Positions 1-9,270 of a stretch of 64,000 nucleotides of DNA are shown here, piece by piece. Position 1 is the first letter of the stretch; every line of letters begins with the position of its first letter. The position numbers and the translations under genes were made by a program. Below the pieces are notes generated by a model that saw nothing but the letters and a program-made list of their open reading frames with translations, did not search any database and was not told where the DNA came from. Source of the stretch: Winogradskyella algicola (GTDB lineage: Bacteria > Bacteroidota > Bacteroidia > Flavobacteriales > Flavobacteriaceae); assembly GCF_005869935.1 (NCBI RefSeq), contig NZ_SZQF01000008.1, positions 159,266 to 223,265 of the forward strand. Direction: 5' to 3'.

Positions 1-1
1 T

Positions 2-721
2 CTCGATGTCTGGAAAAACGTGGATAAGGTACATTCTATATCTCAGTATCTGGTAGAGCAAGCTTACGGTTTAGGATTAAAAAAAGTAATACCCTTCTCT
101 ATTATTACACCAGCAGTAGATGATCAAATTTTTAAAACCATTACATCTAAACAAAACTCAGTAGGTCAAAACCAACTAACAATATGCTCTGTAGCAAGAT
201 TAAACTGGATTAAAGACCTAACAACAGCTCTAGAAACCATACAGCTTTTAAAAAAGACCTATCCTAATTTACAATACCACATTATAGGAGATGGCGATAT
301 TAAAGAAAGAGAGCGCTATCTGTTTTTGGTAAACCAACTTGGTTTAGAAGATAATGTTGTTTTTCATAGAAAGTTAAGTCATAACGATACTTTAGAACTT
401 GTTGGTAAATCCGATATTTATCTACAAACTAGTTTAAATGAAGGGTTTTGTAATGCTGTTTTAGAGGCTCAAGCTTTAGGAAGGTTATGTGTAGCCTCTG
501 ATGTAGGAGGACTTAAAGAAAACATTATTGATGGAAAAACAGGATGGTTGGTTAGGTCTCAACAGCCAAACGTTTTTGCCAATAAAATAATAGAAGTTGT
601 ACAACTTCCAGAGGCAAAAAAAATAGCTGTTTCAAATAATGCAGTTAGTAGAGTTCAAAAAAACTTTACGCTTAGTTATCAAAACTTTAAATTTCTTCAA
701 TTTTACAATTGCAAAGAATAA
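2..721 (+). CDS. Glycosyltransferase family 4, C-terminal part (cut by window edge)
   Basis: The frame is open to the first bases of the window, so the true start lies upstream; a GTG at 20 is only an internal codon. About 239 residues are visible and they form the nucleotide-sugar-binding half of a GT-B enzyme. The segment SVARLNWIKDL marks the start of the C-terminal Rossmann domain. The E-x7-E signature of GT4 enzymes is seen in EGFCNAVLE, followed by the usual GG-x-KE element. It most resembles colanic-acid/exopolysaccharide transferases of the WcaL type. Sugar donor and acceptor cannot be told from sequence. It heads the polysaccharide locus visible here. Confidence 0.85.
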   Translation, partial: LDVWKNVDKVHSISQYLVEQAYGLGLKKVIPFSIITPAVDDQIFKTITSKQNSVGQNQLTICSVARLNWIKDLTTALETIQLLKKTYPNLQYHIIGDGDIKERERYLFLVNQLGLEDNVVFHRKLSHNDTLELVGKSDIYLQTSLNEGFCNAVLEAQALGRLCVASDVGGLKENIIDGKTGWLVRSQQPNVFANKIIEVVQLPEAKKIAVSNNAVSRVQKNFTLSYQNFKFLQFYNCKE

Positions 722-786
722 AATTAAATAGTTAGAAATCATTCACTAATGATTAATTTTACATCAAAGCACATTACTATTTGTTT

Positions 787-1848
787 ATGAAATTGTTTTT
801 CCCTAAAAAACACTACGACAGTAATTATAGAAGACATTTATTCGCTTTACTTAAACCATTTATAAAACAAGAGGGATTTACTGATAAAGACAGAATTTTA
901 GGCTATGGTATTTCAGAAGAAGATGTTCATTTTACAAGTGAAATACAAAACGCTGATTTTGTAATCTTAACCATGTCTTGGATGTATTATAAAATAACCA
1001 AGCAAATTCAAAAGGCCATAGCATTTATTCAAGAAGCTAATAAATTAGGTAAGAGCGTGATTGTATCTTTACCTAGTGATTTTGGGATTGACATTCCAAA
1101 AGATTTGAATGTTATTGTAATAAGAGAACAGGGTTATAAATCTAAGTTAAATATTAATCATTACTGTGTGCCAGTATTTATCGAAGATCCTCTAAGGAAA
1201 TATTATAACCAAGCAACCATATTCAAAAGACAATATTATACTCAGCCGACAGTCGGTTTTTGTGGGCAAACAGACAGTAGTAAAATTGAAGCATTAAAAG
1301 AGTTGGCTAAAATAGCTGCTAGAAATATCCTTTATAATTTTGGTATAAGATACCAAAACCCTCATCAGCTAATAGCAACTAAATATTTAAGGTCACAACT
1401 TTTAGAATTATTACAAAATGGCACTTGGGTAAAAAGTAATTTTATAATACGTAAGCAACACAGAGCAGGTGTAGAGGCCTTAAAAAACAGAGACATTCAT
1501 AAAACTACATATGAATTTTTTGATAACATAAAAAATTCAGACTACGTCTTATGCGTAAGAGGGGTAGGCAATTTTTCAGTGCGATTATATGAAACTTTGG
1601 CTATGGGTAGAATACCTATTTTTGTGAACACAGATTGTATTCTTCCTCTTGATAATTTTTTAAATTGGAAAGATCATGTAGTCTGGGTAGAGTATAAAGA
1701 CCGATATCGGGTAGCGGAAAAAGTGGTAGAATTTCATAGTAAATTGGATAATGAAAAATTAAATGATTTATTTGAAGCTAATAGAAAACTATGGGAAGAC
1801 AAATTAAAGTTAAGGACTTACTTTCAAAATTTATTTCAAAATTTATAA
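787..1848 (+). CDS. Exostosin-like (GT47-type) glycosyltransferase
   Basis: The ATG at 787 is preferred over the in-frame TTG at 781, giving 353 residues. The C-terminal third carries the exostosin signature: a segment 'SDYVLCVRG.GNFSVRLYE' followed by 'LAMGRIPIFV' and an acidic/hydrophobic 'CILPLDNF' stretch, which in the exostosin family forms the nucleotide-sugar site. No signal peptide or membrane segment is evident, so it should act at the cytoplasmic side. Bacterial exostosin-like proteins are usually found in capsule or O-antigen loci, as here. Family assignment is fairly sure; the linkage made is unknown. Confidence 0.75.
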   Translation: MKLFFPKKHYDSNYRRHLFALLKPFIKQEGFTDKDRILGYGISEEDVHFTSEIQNADFVILTMSWMYYKITKQIQKAIAFIQEANKLGKSVIVSLPSDFGIDIPKDLNVIVIREQGYKSKLNINHYCVPVFIEDPLRKYYNQATIFKRQYYTQPTVGFCGQTDSSKIEALKELAKIAARNILYNFGIRYQNPHQLIATKYLRSQLLELLQNGTWVKSNFIIRKQHRAGVEALKNRDIHKTTYEFFDNIKNSDYVLCVRGVGNFSVRLYETLAMGRIPIFVNTDCILPLDNFLNWKDHVVWVEYKDRYRVAEKVVEFHSKLDNEKLNDLFEANRKLWEDKLKLRTYFQNLFQNL

Positions 1849-1882
1849 TGTTTGTACTTTTGAAAACAAAGTAAGCTGAATA

Positions 1883-2416
1883 TTGAAACAGTTAATATAT
1901 TTCATAGCAGATATTAAAAGAGCAATCGGAAGAAAAAAACTTCGGATTTTTACTGTTCTTTTTACCAGATCATTTTGGGGACTTTTTAACTATCGTTTAG
2001 AACGTAGTTGCTATGGTTTGTTTGGTCGTTTATATCCTGTTATCAGAATAGTCTATCTTCCTTTTTCATTTTTATTTCAAATAATATCCAATGTAGATAT
2101 ACATTATAAAGCTGATATAAAAGGTGGTCTGTTAATTCATCATCCTGCTTTAGGTATTGTAATTAATGGTGTGTGTGTTATTGGCGCTAACTTAACGATG
2201 ACAGGTGGCAATGTACTAGGTGTAAATAAGTCTTGTAACAAAGGAGATTTTATAATTGGTGATAATTGTAATATTGGAGCCAATGCAACTGTAATAGGAC
2301 CTTTAAAACTGGGTGATGAAATTAGAGTTGGTGCAAATGCATGTGTTGTAAATTCCTATATCGATTCTAGAATTGTACTTGTTGGCATACCTGCAAAACC
2401 TTTAGAAAATGTTTGA
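1883..2416 (+). CDS. Serine acetyltransferase-like hexapeptide-repeat acyltransferase
   Basis: Starts at TTG 1883; 177 residues. The N-terminal 60 residues are basic and hydrophobic, the rest is a left-handed beta-helix with hexapeptide periodicity and the CysE-like segment 'HHPALGIVING' followed by 'GANLTMTGGNVLG'. In polysaccharide loci such CysE-like proteins O-acetylate sugars rather than serine, so I call it a probable sugar O-acetyltransferase. Its last 8 bases overlap the next gene, which indicates translational coupling. A candidate -7 element, TACTTTTG, lies at 1855-1862, close before the start. Confidence 0.75.
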   Translation: MKQLIYFIADIKRAIGRKKLRIFTVLFTRSFWGLFNYRLERSCYGLFGRLYPVIRIVYLPFSFLFQIISNVDIHYKADIKGGLLIHHPALGIVINGVCVIGANLTMTGGNVLGVNKSCNKGDFIIGDNCNIGANATVIGPLKLGDEIRVGANACVVNSYIDSRIVLVGIPAKPLENV

Positions 2417-3731
2417 GTTTCTTAAGTACATACAGCCTACACATTACTTTGCATTGCCTTCAAAAACAGCATATGTTTTTCCTAAATATACAAAATTGCC
2501 TGTTGAAGTAAAAAATCAGTTACAATCTGATGAAAACTATACTTCAGAAAATGCAAAGTTATACGATTTATCTTGGCAAGCGCTACAGTTGGGTTATATA
2601 GGTAAAGCTGAAACCTACAGTAGCTTTGAGAATATTTCTGTAAATGATAATTATTATTTTTTAAGAAAGTATTTTAGTGCATTCTGGAGTGTTTATGTTT
2701 TAATGATTAGAGTATTGAGTTTTAAAAATCCAATAAAGGAGTTTAAAGGATTTTATAAAAGTAAAAACATTAAGCGTACTCAATACCTTAAGAAACCTAT
2801 TTCTTATGATGATTGGGATACTTTTGAGTCTTCTTTAATTGAGAATAACCCCAAGGTTAGCGTCATAATCCCAACACTAAATAGATACAAGTATTTACAT
2901 GATGTTTTAAAGGATTTAGAGCAACAGATTTACTCTAACTTTGAAGTAATTGTAATAGATCAATCAGACGTATTTAAAGCCTCTTTCTACGATACTTATG
3001 ATTTAGATATTACTGTAGAATACCAACAAGAAAAGGCACTTTGATTAGCACGAAATAGAGCGATTCAATTAAGTAAGGGTGATTTTATTTTATTGTTTGA
3101 CGATGATAGCAGAGTAGAACCTAATTGGATTTCTAACCATTTAAAATGTATCGATTTTTTTAATGCAGACATATCATCTGGTGTTTCGTTGTCCGTTGTT
3201 GGGGATAAAATCCCAGAGAACTATTCATTTTTTAGACGGTCAGATCAATTAGATACGGGAAATGTTCTCGTAAAAAAGGAAGTTTTTAAAGACATAGGAC
3301 TTTTTGATAGACAATTTGAAAAACAGCGAATGGGAGACGGTGAATTTGGCTTAAGAGCTCATAAAAATGGGTTTCTAAATGTTTCTAATCCTTACGCTAA
3401 ACGAGTACACTTAAAAGTAGGCTCTGGTGGATTGAGAGAAATGGGAAGTTGGGATGCCTTTAGGCCAAGAAACGTTTTCGCACCAAGACCAATTCCAAGT
3501 GTTTTGTACTTGTATCGCAAATACTATGGTAACAATAGAGCAAAATTAGAGTTGATGAGGACTGTGCCTTCTTCTGTAATGCCCTATAAATTTAAGGGAA
3601 ATAAAGCACTTAAGGTTGTTGGTGTATTCTTTTCAATTTTAATTTTACCACTGATTTTGTTTCAGGTTTTAAAATCTTGGAGACTGGCTTCTGTTAAACT
3701 TAATCAAGGTTCAAAAATAGAGCAGTTATAG
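2409..3731 (+). pseudogene. Glycosyltransferase family 2, interrupted by an in-frame TGA
   Basis: One reading frame of 440 codons broken by TGA at 3042-3044 (codon 212). The first piece (211 residues) has an N-terminal extension and the GT-A start 'VSVIIPTLNRYKYL' near residues 150-163. After the stop the same frame continues without interruption as LARNRAIQLSKGDF and then the DDDS metal/UDP-binding motif near codons 231-234. GT2 enzymes normally read 'xGLARARN' here, so the TGA most likely replaces a GGA glycine codon. TGA is a normal stop elsewhere in the window. Either a real nonsense mutation or a one-base sequence error. Neither half alone has both nucleotide-binding and metal motifs. 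Confidence 0.85.
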
Positions 3732-3733
3732 TA

Positions 3734-4813
3734 ATGAGAATTGTTCAGGTAATAGATCGGTTAGAGGTTGGTGGGGCAGAGCGTGTCCTAGTAGACCTTA
3801 CAAACTTATTACACGAAAGTGAATATAATGTTAGTGTAATTTGTCTTTTACAAGAAGGACAGCTGGACGCTCAGTTAGCTTCTGAAATACCAATAACTTA
3901 CATAAGAAGGAAGCATAAATTTAATCCTATTTACCTCTTTAAGCTTTACAAAGAACTAGTAAAGTACGATATTATTCATATTCATTTAAGGCAAGTCTTA
4001 AGGTATGTGTCGCTACTCTTTTATTTTACTAGATTGAATAATAATAAGGTTATCATTTTTCACGATCACTTTGGGAAAATTGCTCAAAACAAATCTATTA
4101 GTTATAGTCTAAAGCTAGCTATTAAGAAATGCACTGCCTACATAGGTGTTAGTAGAGAGCTTGTGTCTTGGGCAAAAGAAACAAGGTTAAATGCTAACAT
4201 TTATAAATTAGCTAATGTTATAAGAAAGAAGGAAACTAGAGTAAATAGCCTAAGAAGTCATAATGACAATATAGAAGTTGTAGCGGTTGGTAATTTTAGA
4301 CCTCAAAAAAATTATGAGTATTTGTTAGATGTTATAAAAGATAGTCCAAGTAATTATAATTTTACAATCTATGGACAATCTGTTGATAATGCCTATTTTG
4401 AGAAGATTAAAGCACAGATTGAAAAATTCAATATCGTTGATAAAGTAACTATTATTACCGATTGTAAAGACATTAAAACCCAATTGCATAAGTACGATAT
4501 AGGTATACACACCGCAAAATCTGAGACAGGTCCTTTGGTTGCGATAGAATATTTAAGTGAAAATTTGCCTTTTATAGCGTATAATACAGGTGAAGTTGCT
4601 GATAAGATAAAATTTGATTTTCAAGAATTTATTCAAAACGATTTCGAGGTAACCAATTGGTTAAAACAAATGGATAATCTTGTCAAAACTAAAAAGGAAA
4701 TGGAAATTAAAATAGAATTGTTTTACAATCAAAATTTCTCTGAAGAATCTTACCTCAAATCCTGTATTTCTATTTATCAGGAATTGTTAAACCCAACCAA
4801 AAAACACAGTTAA
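3734..4813 (+). CDS. Glycosyltransferase family 4
   Basis: ATG start, 359 residues, two bases after the preceding stop. The N-terminus 'VIDRLEVGGAERVLVDL' is the donor/acceptor loop typical of GT4 enzymes in O-antigen and capsule clusters. The catalytic E-x7-E pair is ETGPLVAIE near the C-terminal third. GT-B fold, cytoplasmic. It is translated in tandem with the next gene, whose TTG start immediately follows this stop codon. Specificity unknown. Confidence 0.85.
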   Translation: MRIVQVIDRLEVGGAERVLVDLTNLLHESEYNVSVICLLQEGQLDAQLASEIPITYIRRKHKFNPIYLFKLYKELVKYDIIHIHLRQVLRYVSLLFYFTRLNNNKVIIFHDHFGKIAQNKSISYSLKLAIKKCTAYIGVSRELVSWAKETRLNANIYKLANVIRKKETRVNSLRSHNDNIEVVAVGNFRPQKNYEYLLDVIKDSPSNYNFTIYGQSVDNAYFEKIKAQIEKFNIVDKVTIITDCKDIKTQLHKYDIGIHTAKSETGPLVAIEYLSENLPFIAYNTGEVADKIKFDFQEFIQNDFEVTNWLKQMDNLVKTKKEMEIKIELFYNQNFSEESYLKSCISIYQELLNPTKKHS

Positions 4814-5941
4814 TTGAAACTTGCAATTATATCACATACCGAGCATTATAAATTATCAGATGGGACTATAGTTGGTTGGGGACCAACTATAACTGAAATC
4901 AATTTTTTAGCTCAGATTTTTGATGAAATATATCATATTGCTATGTTTCATAATGCCGAGGCACCAGAGAGCTCGTTACCATATACAAGTAATAAAATAA
5001 AATTTATACCTATTGATCCCTCAGGCGGTCATTCGTTATTAGATAAAATTAAAGTAGCCTTATCTGCGCCAAAAGTTATAAGGACAGTCAATTCAATTTT
5101 AAAAAAGACAGACTGTTTTCAATTACGAGCTCCTACGGGAATAGGTGTTTTTTTAATTCCTTATCTCACAATTTTTTCAAAAAAAAAGGGATGGTATAAA
5201 TATGCAGGTAACTGGAATCAAAAATCTCCGCCATTGGGTTATGCTTTACAACGGTTTATGTTAAAACATCAAAATCGTAAAGTCACTATAAACGGTAGTT
5301 GGCCCAATCAAAATGAGCATTGCTTAAGTTTTGAAAACCCATGTCTTACAGAGAACGATTTAGAAAATGGTATAAGAGTAAGATCAAATAAAAGGAAAGA
5401 AGGACTAGTCAATTTTTGTTATGCTGGTAGGTTAGAGCGACAAAAAGGGGTAGAACGTATTATCAGAGCTTTTAATAATTTAGATGAAGAAATGTCTGAT
5501 AGAGTGGGTACTGTACACTTGGTTGGTAATGGTTCTGAGGTAGAATATTTTAAAAACCTTAGTGATGATAGCAAAATTAATTTTGTTTTTCATGGCTTTT
5601 TACCGACGGACAAATTATTTCAAATTTATGAAAGCTCACATTTTTTTATAATGCCAACTACAGCATCAGAAGGTTTTCCTAAAGTTATAGCAGAGGCTAT
5701 GAATTTTGGCTGTCTCCCAATAGTCTCAAATATATCTTCTATAGGACAGTATGTCAAAGATGGTAAAAATGGATTTTTAATTTCACCTGTTAATGAAGGT
5801 AATGTTATTAAAGTCATTTCTAAAGCTCTTCTAATGCCGTCTGGTAATTTCAGATTATTTGTTATTGAAAACGAAGAAATAGTAAGAAAATTCTCATACA
5901 TGTATTATGTTGAGCGAATAAAATTGTTATTAAGCGAATAA
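4814..5941 (+). CDS. Glycosyltransferase family 4
   Basis: TTG start placed directly after the upstream stop; 375 residues. The Rossmann segment 'FCYAGRLERQKGVERII' begins the C-terminal domain and E-x7-E is seen in EGFPKVIAE. The N-terminal half has a 'GWGPTITEINFLAQIF' loop, which differs from the usual GGAER loop and suggests a different acceptor from its neighbour. Last gene of this transcription block: a 129-base gap with a possible promoter follows. Confidence 0.85.
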   Translation: MKLAIISHTEHYKLSDGTIVGWGPTITEINFLAQIFDEIYHIAMFHNAEAPESSLPYTSNKIKFIPIDPSGGHSLLDKIKVALSAPKVIRTVNSILKKTDCFQLRAPTGIGVFLIPYLTIFSKKKGWYKYAGNWNQKSPPLGYALQRFMLKHQNRKVTINGSWPNQNEHCLSFENPCLTENDLENGIRVRSNKRKEGLVNFCYAGRLERQKGVERIIRAFNNLDEEMSDRVGTVHLVGNGSEVEYFKNLSDDSKINFVFHGFLPTDKLFQIYESSHFFIMPTTASEGFPKVIAEAMNFGCLPIVSNISSIGQYVKDGKNGFLISPVNEGNVIKVISKALLMPSGNFRLFVIENEEIVRKFSYMYYVERIKLLLSE

Positions 5942-5987
5942 TAGTTCATTTGCCTTAGTGAAGAGTTAATTCATTGACTGACAATAT

Positions 5988-5995
5988 TATATTTG
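5988..5995 (+). promoter_or_regulatory. Candidate -7 element TATATTTG upstream of transglutaminase-like gene
   Basis: Exact match to the Bacteroidota -7 consensus TAnnTTTG, 76 bases before the TTG start at 6071. No TTG at the ideal 19-base spacing (TTA is there instead), so this is a moderate candidate. Confidence 0.35.
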
Positions 5996-6070
5996 TTTAA
6001 AATTAGAGAGCCCTACCTTGATAATTTATGATATTGTGTAGTTAATATTAATAAATTCAATTTCTTTATT

Positions 6071-6880
6071 TTGGCATTAAAAAAAATTTCTTGGGCACTC
6101 CGCAGACATCCACTGCTATATTATACCAGATTTTGGCTACTTTCCAAAAACTCAACAATAAATAGGCTTGAAAAAGAATGTTATAATAGTGAGAATACAA
6201 AAGGTGTAATACCCAGTTTTTTTTACGAGATTAATGAGAAGATTTTTGAACACGAAAAACCAGACTCTGATTTAGATAAGGCAATTTATATTGCTTTGTG
6301 GCTTAGAAAACATATTAAAGGCGGTAAGGGGCTTAGCCTCGCATCCGACGTAGCTTTAAGAGCTATGATAAACGGAAATGGTGGGGTTTGTAGTGATATG
6401 TCTCAGATTTTCAATAATTTTTGTGTAATTAATGATATTAGGGTAAGAGAATGGGGAATTACAATAATGCCTTTCGATAAAAAGTATGGCGGACATGCTA
6501 CCAACGAGATTTTTTCTAAAGAAATTGGAAAATGGATTTTGATAGATGTTTCTAAATGTATTCTATTCTATTATAATAATAAACATGAACCGCTTTCACT
6601 GTTTGAAGTCTTTACATCAAATCTTTCTCACAAGTATTATTCATTTCATAAAAAAATTGAAAGCGATACTCAAATAAAAAATTATTATTACAACAAAAGA
6701 GCAACTCCTTTTTTAATTAGTAAGTACAAAAATTCCGTTTACGATAAATATTTAAGAAAAAATAATTCTAAATATCCAATCTTCTTTGTTCATTTTTATA
6801 TATACTTGATAGGTAAAAGTTATCAATATAAATTTCCTCTAAGAGATTATAGAAGAATGTTTAAATCAAGCTTTTCTTAG
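6071..6880 (+). CDS. Transglutaminase-like superfamily protein in polysaccharide locus
   Basis: TTG start, 269 residues. The papain-like triad of the transglutaminase superfamily can be read in order: Cys107 in GGVCSDMSQIF, His142 in GGHATNEIF, Asp159 in ILIDVSK. No signal peptide is visible, so it appears cytoplasmic or loosely membrane-associated. Transglutaminase-like proteins act as proteases, amidases or acyl-transfer enzymes. Similar small ones occur in polysaccharide loci, but I know of no defined reaction there. It lies between a glycosyltransferase and the polymerase, which suggests a role in modifying the polymer or a protein partner. Function is open. Confidence 0.65.
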   Translation: MALKKISWALRRHPLLYYTRFWLLSKNSTINRLEKECYNSENTKGVIPSFFYEINEKIFEHEKPDSDLDKAIYIALWLRKHIKGGKGLSLASDVALRAMINGNGGVCSDMSQIFNNFCVINDIRVREWGITIMPFDKKYGGHATNEIFSKEIGKWILIDVSKCILFYYNNKHEPLSLFEVFTSNLSHKYYSFHKKIESDTQIKNYYYNKRATPFLISKYKNSVYDKYLRKNNSKYPIFFVHFYIYLIGKSYQYKFPLRDYRRMFKSSFS

Positions 6881-6902
6881 CTTAAACAATTATGAATAAA
6901 TT

Positions 6903-8255
6903 TTGAACGACGATAGTAAATATATTTCTCTAATTCTAGTTCATGTTTTAATAGGCTTTCTTATTTATGCTTTTAAGCCATTATCAAAATTTTATTTTTT
7001 TATAGCAGTAATTTTTTTTGCTGGGAATATTATTGTAGCACCAAAGTCAAAAAAAACCATAGCGGTTATGACTGCTTGTGCCTACTTTGTTGGTGCTGAG
7101 GTATTATTTAGAATGACTAAAGGAAGTATAGCGTATGAAGCATCTAAATATCTTGTTATACTTTTTGTTTTGCTAGGTATGTTTTTTAAGGGAATTTCAG
7201 GTAGAGGCTACCCTTATTTTATCTATTTAATTTTATTGGTACCTTCAATTATTATTGCATCATTAGATTTAGATGTTGATGCCAACTTTAGAACCAATTT
7301 GGCTTTTGTGCTGAGTGGTCCTGTATGTTTAGGTCTTGGGTCATTATTCTTTTTGGATAGAAAGGTTAAGCACAAAGATATAATCGAGATGCTGGCTTAT
7401 TTGTCTATGCCCATAATTACCATGGCAATTTATCTTATGGTTTTTAATCCTTCAATTAAAGATACGATTAAAAATACAGCTTCAAACTATGTGTCTTCGG
7501 GAGGTTTTGGGCCAAATCAAGTTTCAACAATACTTGGGCTAGGAGTATTTACTTTTACTGTAAGGTTGCTAATAAAGTCGCCTACAATTTTTCTTAAATT
7601 ATTCAATTCATTTTTTTTAGTTTTAATAGCCTACAGGGCTATAATTACCTTTAGTAGAGGTGGTGTAGTTGCCGCCATAATTACAATTATAGCGTTTCTC
7701 GTTATTTTTTATGCAAAAGCATTACCAAAAGTTAAAACTAAAATAATTAGTTCGGTAATAGTATTGATAATTACAATGATTGTTTCTTGGTTTATAAGCT
7801 CTTCTACTACTATGGGTTTAATTGATAAGCGATATACAAACAGAGATTCTTTAGGTAGAGAAAAACAGGATTTAACAACAGGAAGAGCAGAATTAGTATT
7901 CAATGAATTGGAAGGTTTTATTGAAAACCCCTTTTTAGGTATTGGTGCTAGTAATACAAAATATCATAGAGAGGGCAGATCTGTTGTTACCCACAATGAG
8001 CTTACAAGATTGTTGTCCGAACACGGTATTTTAGGTGTTTTTATTTTGCTAATATTAATTTTTACTCCTTTATCCTATCGAAGTACAAATAGAAAAAACA
8101 TCTTTTTCTATGCTTTTTTAGCTTTTTGGTTTGCCACAATTAATCATTCAGCTATGCGAATTGCAGCGCCGGCTTTTTTTTATGCATTAGCATTATTAGA
8201 TATAGAATATGAAAAACGTCCTATACGTAGGAAACGCATTGTCGCAAAGGAGTAA
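6903..8255 (+). CDS. O-antigen ligase/polymerase-like membrane protein (Wzy/WaaL family)
   Basis: TTG start, 450 residues, roughly eleven hydrophobic helices. The large loop near residues 300-370 contains 'LTTGRAELVFNELEGFIENPFLGIGA', the 'G(R)...W/F...NP..G.G' pattern of the O-antigen ligase family (Wzy_C), followed by a conserved His in VVTHNELTRLLSEHGILG. These proteins polymerise repeat units or ligate glycan on the periplasmic side. The 3' end overlaps the next gene by 47 bases, a strong coupling. Wzy versus WaaL cannot be decided without comparison; the locus context favours Wzy. Confidence 0.75.
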   Translation: MNDDSKYISLILVHVLIGFLIYAFKPLSKFYFFIAVIFFAGNIIVAPKSKKTIAVMTACAYFVGAEVLFRMTKGSIAYEASKYLVILFVLLGMFFKGISGRGYPYFIYLILLVPSIIIASLDLDVDANFRTNLAFVLSGPVCLGLGSLFFLDRKVKHKDIIEMLAYLSMPIITMAIYLMVFNPSIKDTIKNTASNYVSSGGFGPNQVSTILGLGVFTFTVRLLIKSPTIFLKLFNSFFLVLIAYRAIITFSRGGVVAAIITIIAFLVIFYAKALPKVKTKIISSVIVLIITMIVSWFISSSTTMGLIDKRYTNRDSLGREKQDLTTGRAELVFNELEGFIENPFLGIGASNTKYHREGRSVVTHNELTRLLSEHGILGVFILLILIFTPLSYRSTNRKNIFFYAFLAFWFATINHSAMRIAAPAFFYALALLDIEYEKRPIRRKRIVAKE

Positions 8256-9216
8256 GAATTTAACTTCTGTTGAAATTTTAAGTGTTAGGTTAAAACAGTT
8301 CAGCAAAGTGAAAATTGCATCTAGTAAGCAAAATAAGTTGTTACGAATACTAGATATGGTGTTGTTGCTACTAAAAAACGTAAGCAACACAGATTATGTG
8401 CTTATTGACACCTACAGTACCGTAAATTTTTACTACGCACTTATAGTCAGTCAGATTTCCAGAATGTTAAGGATAAATTATATCCCAATTCTGCATGGTG
8501 GTAATCTAGAGAAGCGGTTGATACAAAATCCAAGGATGAGTAAGATGATTTTTAACAATGCATATAGGTTGGTCTCACCCTCACATTTCTTAAAAGAGAC
8601 ATTTAAAAACTATGGATACCAGAATGTAGAATATATACCAAATACTATTGAAATAGGTGATTTCGAGTTTTTAAACAGAGATGTGGACATTATAAAATTA
8701 TTTTGGTTAAGATCTTTTTCTAAAATTTATAATCCAACGTTAGCTGTTTTAATATTAGATAGTCTTATCAAAAAAGGATATAATACAGAATTATGTATGG
8801 TTGGTCCAGATAATGATGGTAGCTTAAAGGAAGTCAAAAAATTGGTTAAACAGTTAGACCTTAATGTGAGGTTTACAGGTAAGCTATCAAAAAAAGAATG
8901 GATTGAGCTCTCTAAAGACTACAATGTTTTTATTAATACAACAGATTTTGATAATACACCAGTTAGTGTTATTGAAGCAATGGCATTAGGCTTACCAATT
9001 GTATCAACTGACGTGGGCGGTTTACCTTATTTAATTTCTCATAATGAAGATGGCCTTTTAGTACCTCCAAATGATGTAGATGCAATGTTAAATGCTATTA
9101 TAAAACTAAAAGAAGACCAAAACCTTAAAAATAAATTAGTGATTAACGCACGTAAAAAAGTAGAAAAGTTCGATTGGAAACAAGTAAAAGTAAAATGGGA
9201 AACCCTTTTGTCTTAA
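8209..9216 (+). CDS. Glycosyltransferase family 4
   Basis: ATG at 8209 inside the end of the polymerase gene; 335 residues. The GT4 C-terminal domain shows a D-x7-E version of the catalytic pair (DNTPVSVIE) followed by 'AMALGLPIVSTDVGGLPYLI'. The N-terminal 'YVGNALSQRSKNLTSVEIL' is the usual first Rossmann strand and loop. The 47-base overlap with the preceding gene implies co-translation. Specificity unknown. Confidence 0.85.
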   Translation: MKNVLYVGNALSQRSKNLTSVEILSVRLKQFSKVKIASSKQNKLLRILDMVLLLLKNVSNTDYVLIDTYSTVNFYYALIVSQISRMLRINYIPILHGGNLEKRLIQNPRMSKMIFNNAYRLVSPSHFLKETFKNYGYQNVEYIPNTIEIGDFEFLNRDVDIIKLFWLRSFSKIYNPTLAVLILDSLIKKGYNTELCMVGPDNDGSLKEVKKLVKQLDLNVRFTGKLSKKEWIELSKDYNVFINTTDFDNTPVSVIEAMALGLPIVSTDVGGLPYLISHNEDGLLVPPNDVDAMLNAIIKLKEDQNLKNKLVINARKKVEKFDWKQVKVKWETLLS

Positions 9217-9270
9217 TGAGAAGATAAAAATCAATTGATGTTACTATATTTACGGCGTAGCTAACCAACT

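Noticed and set aside
3042..3044. TGA recoding as Trp or selenocysteine in the glycosyltransferase
   Set aside because: TGA serves as a normal stop in other genes here, the family has Gly at this place, and no SECIS-like element is apparent; mutation or sequence error is simpler.
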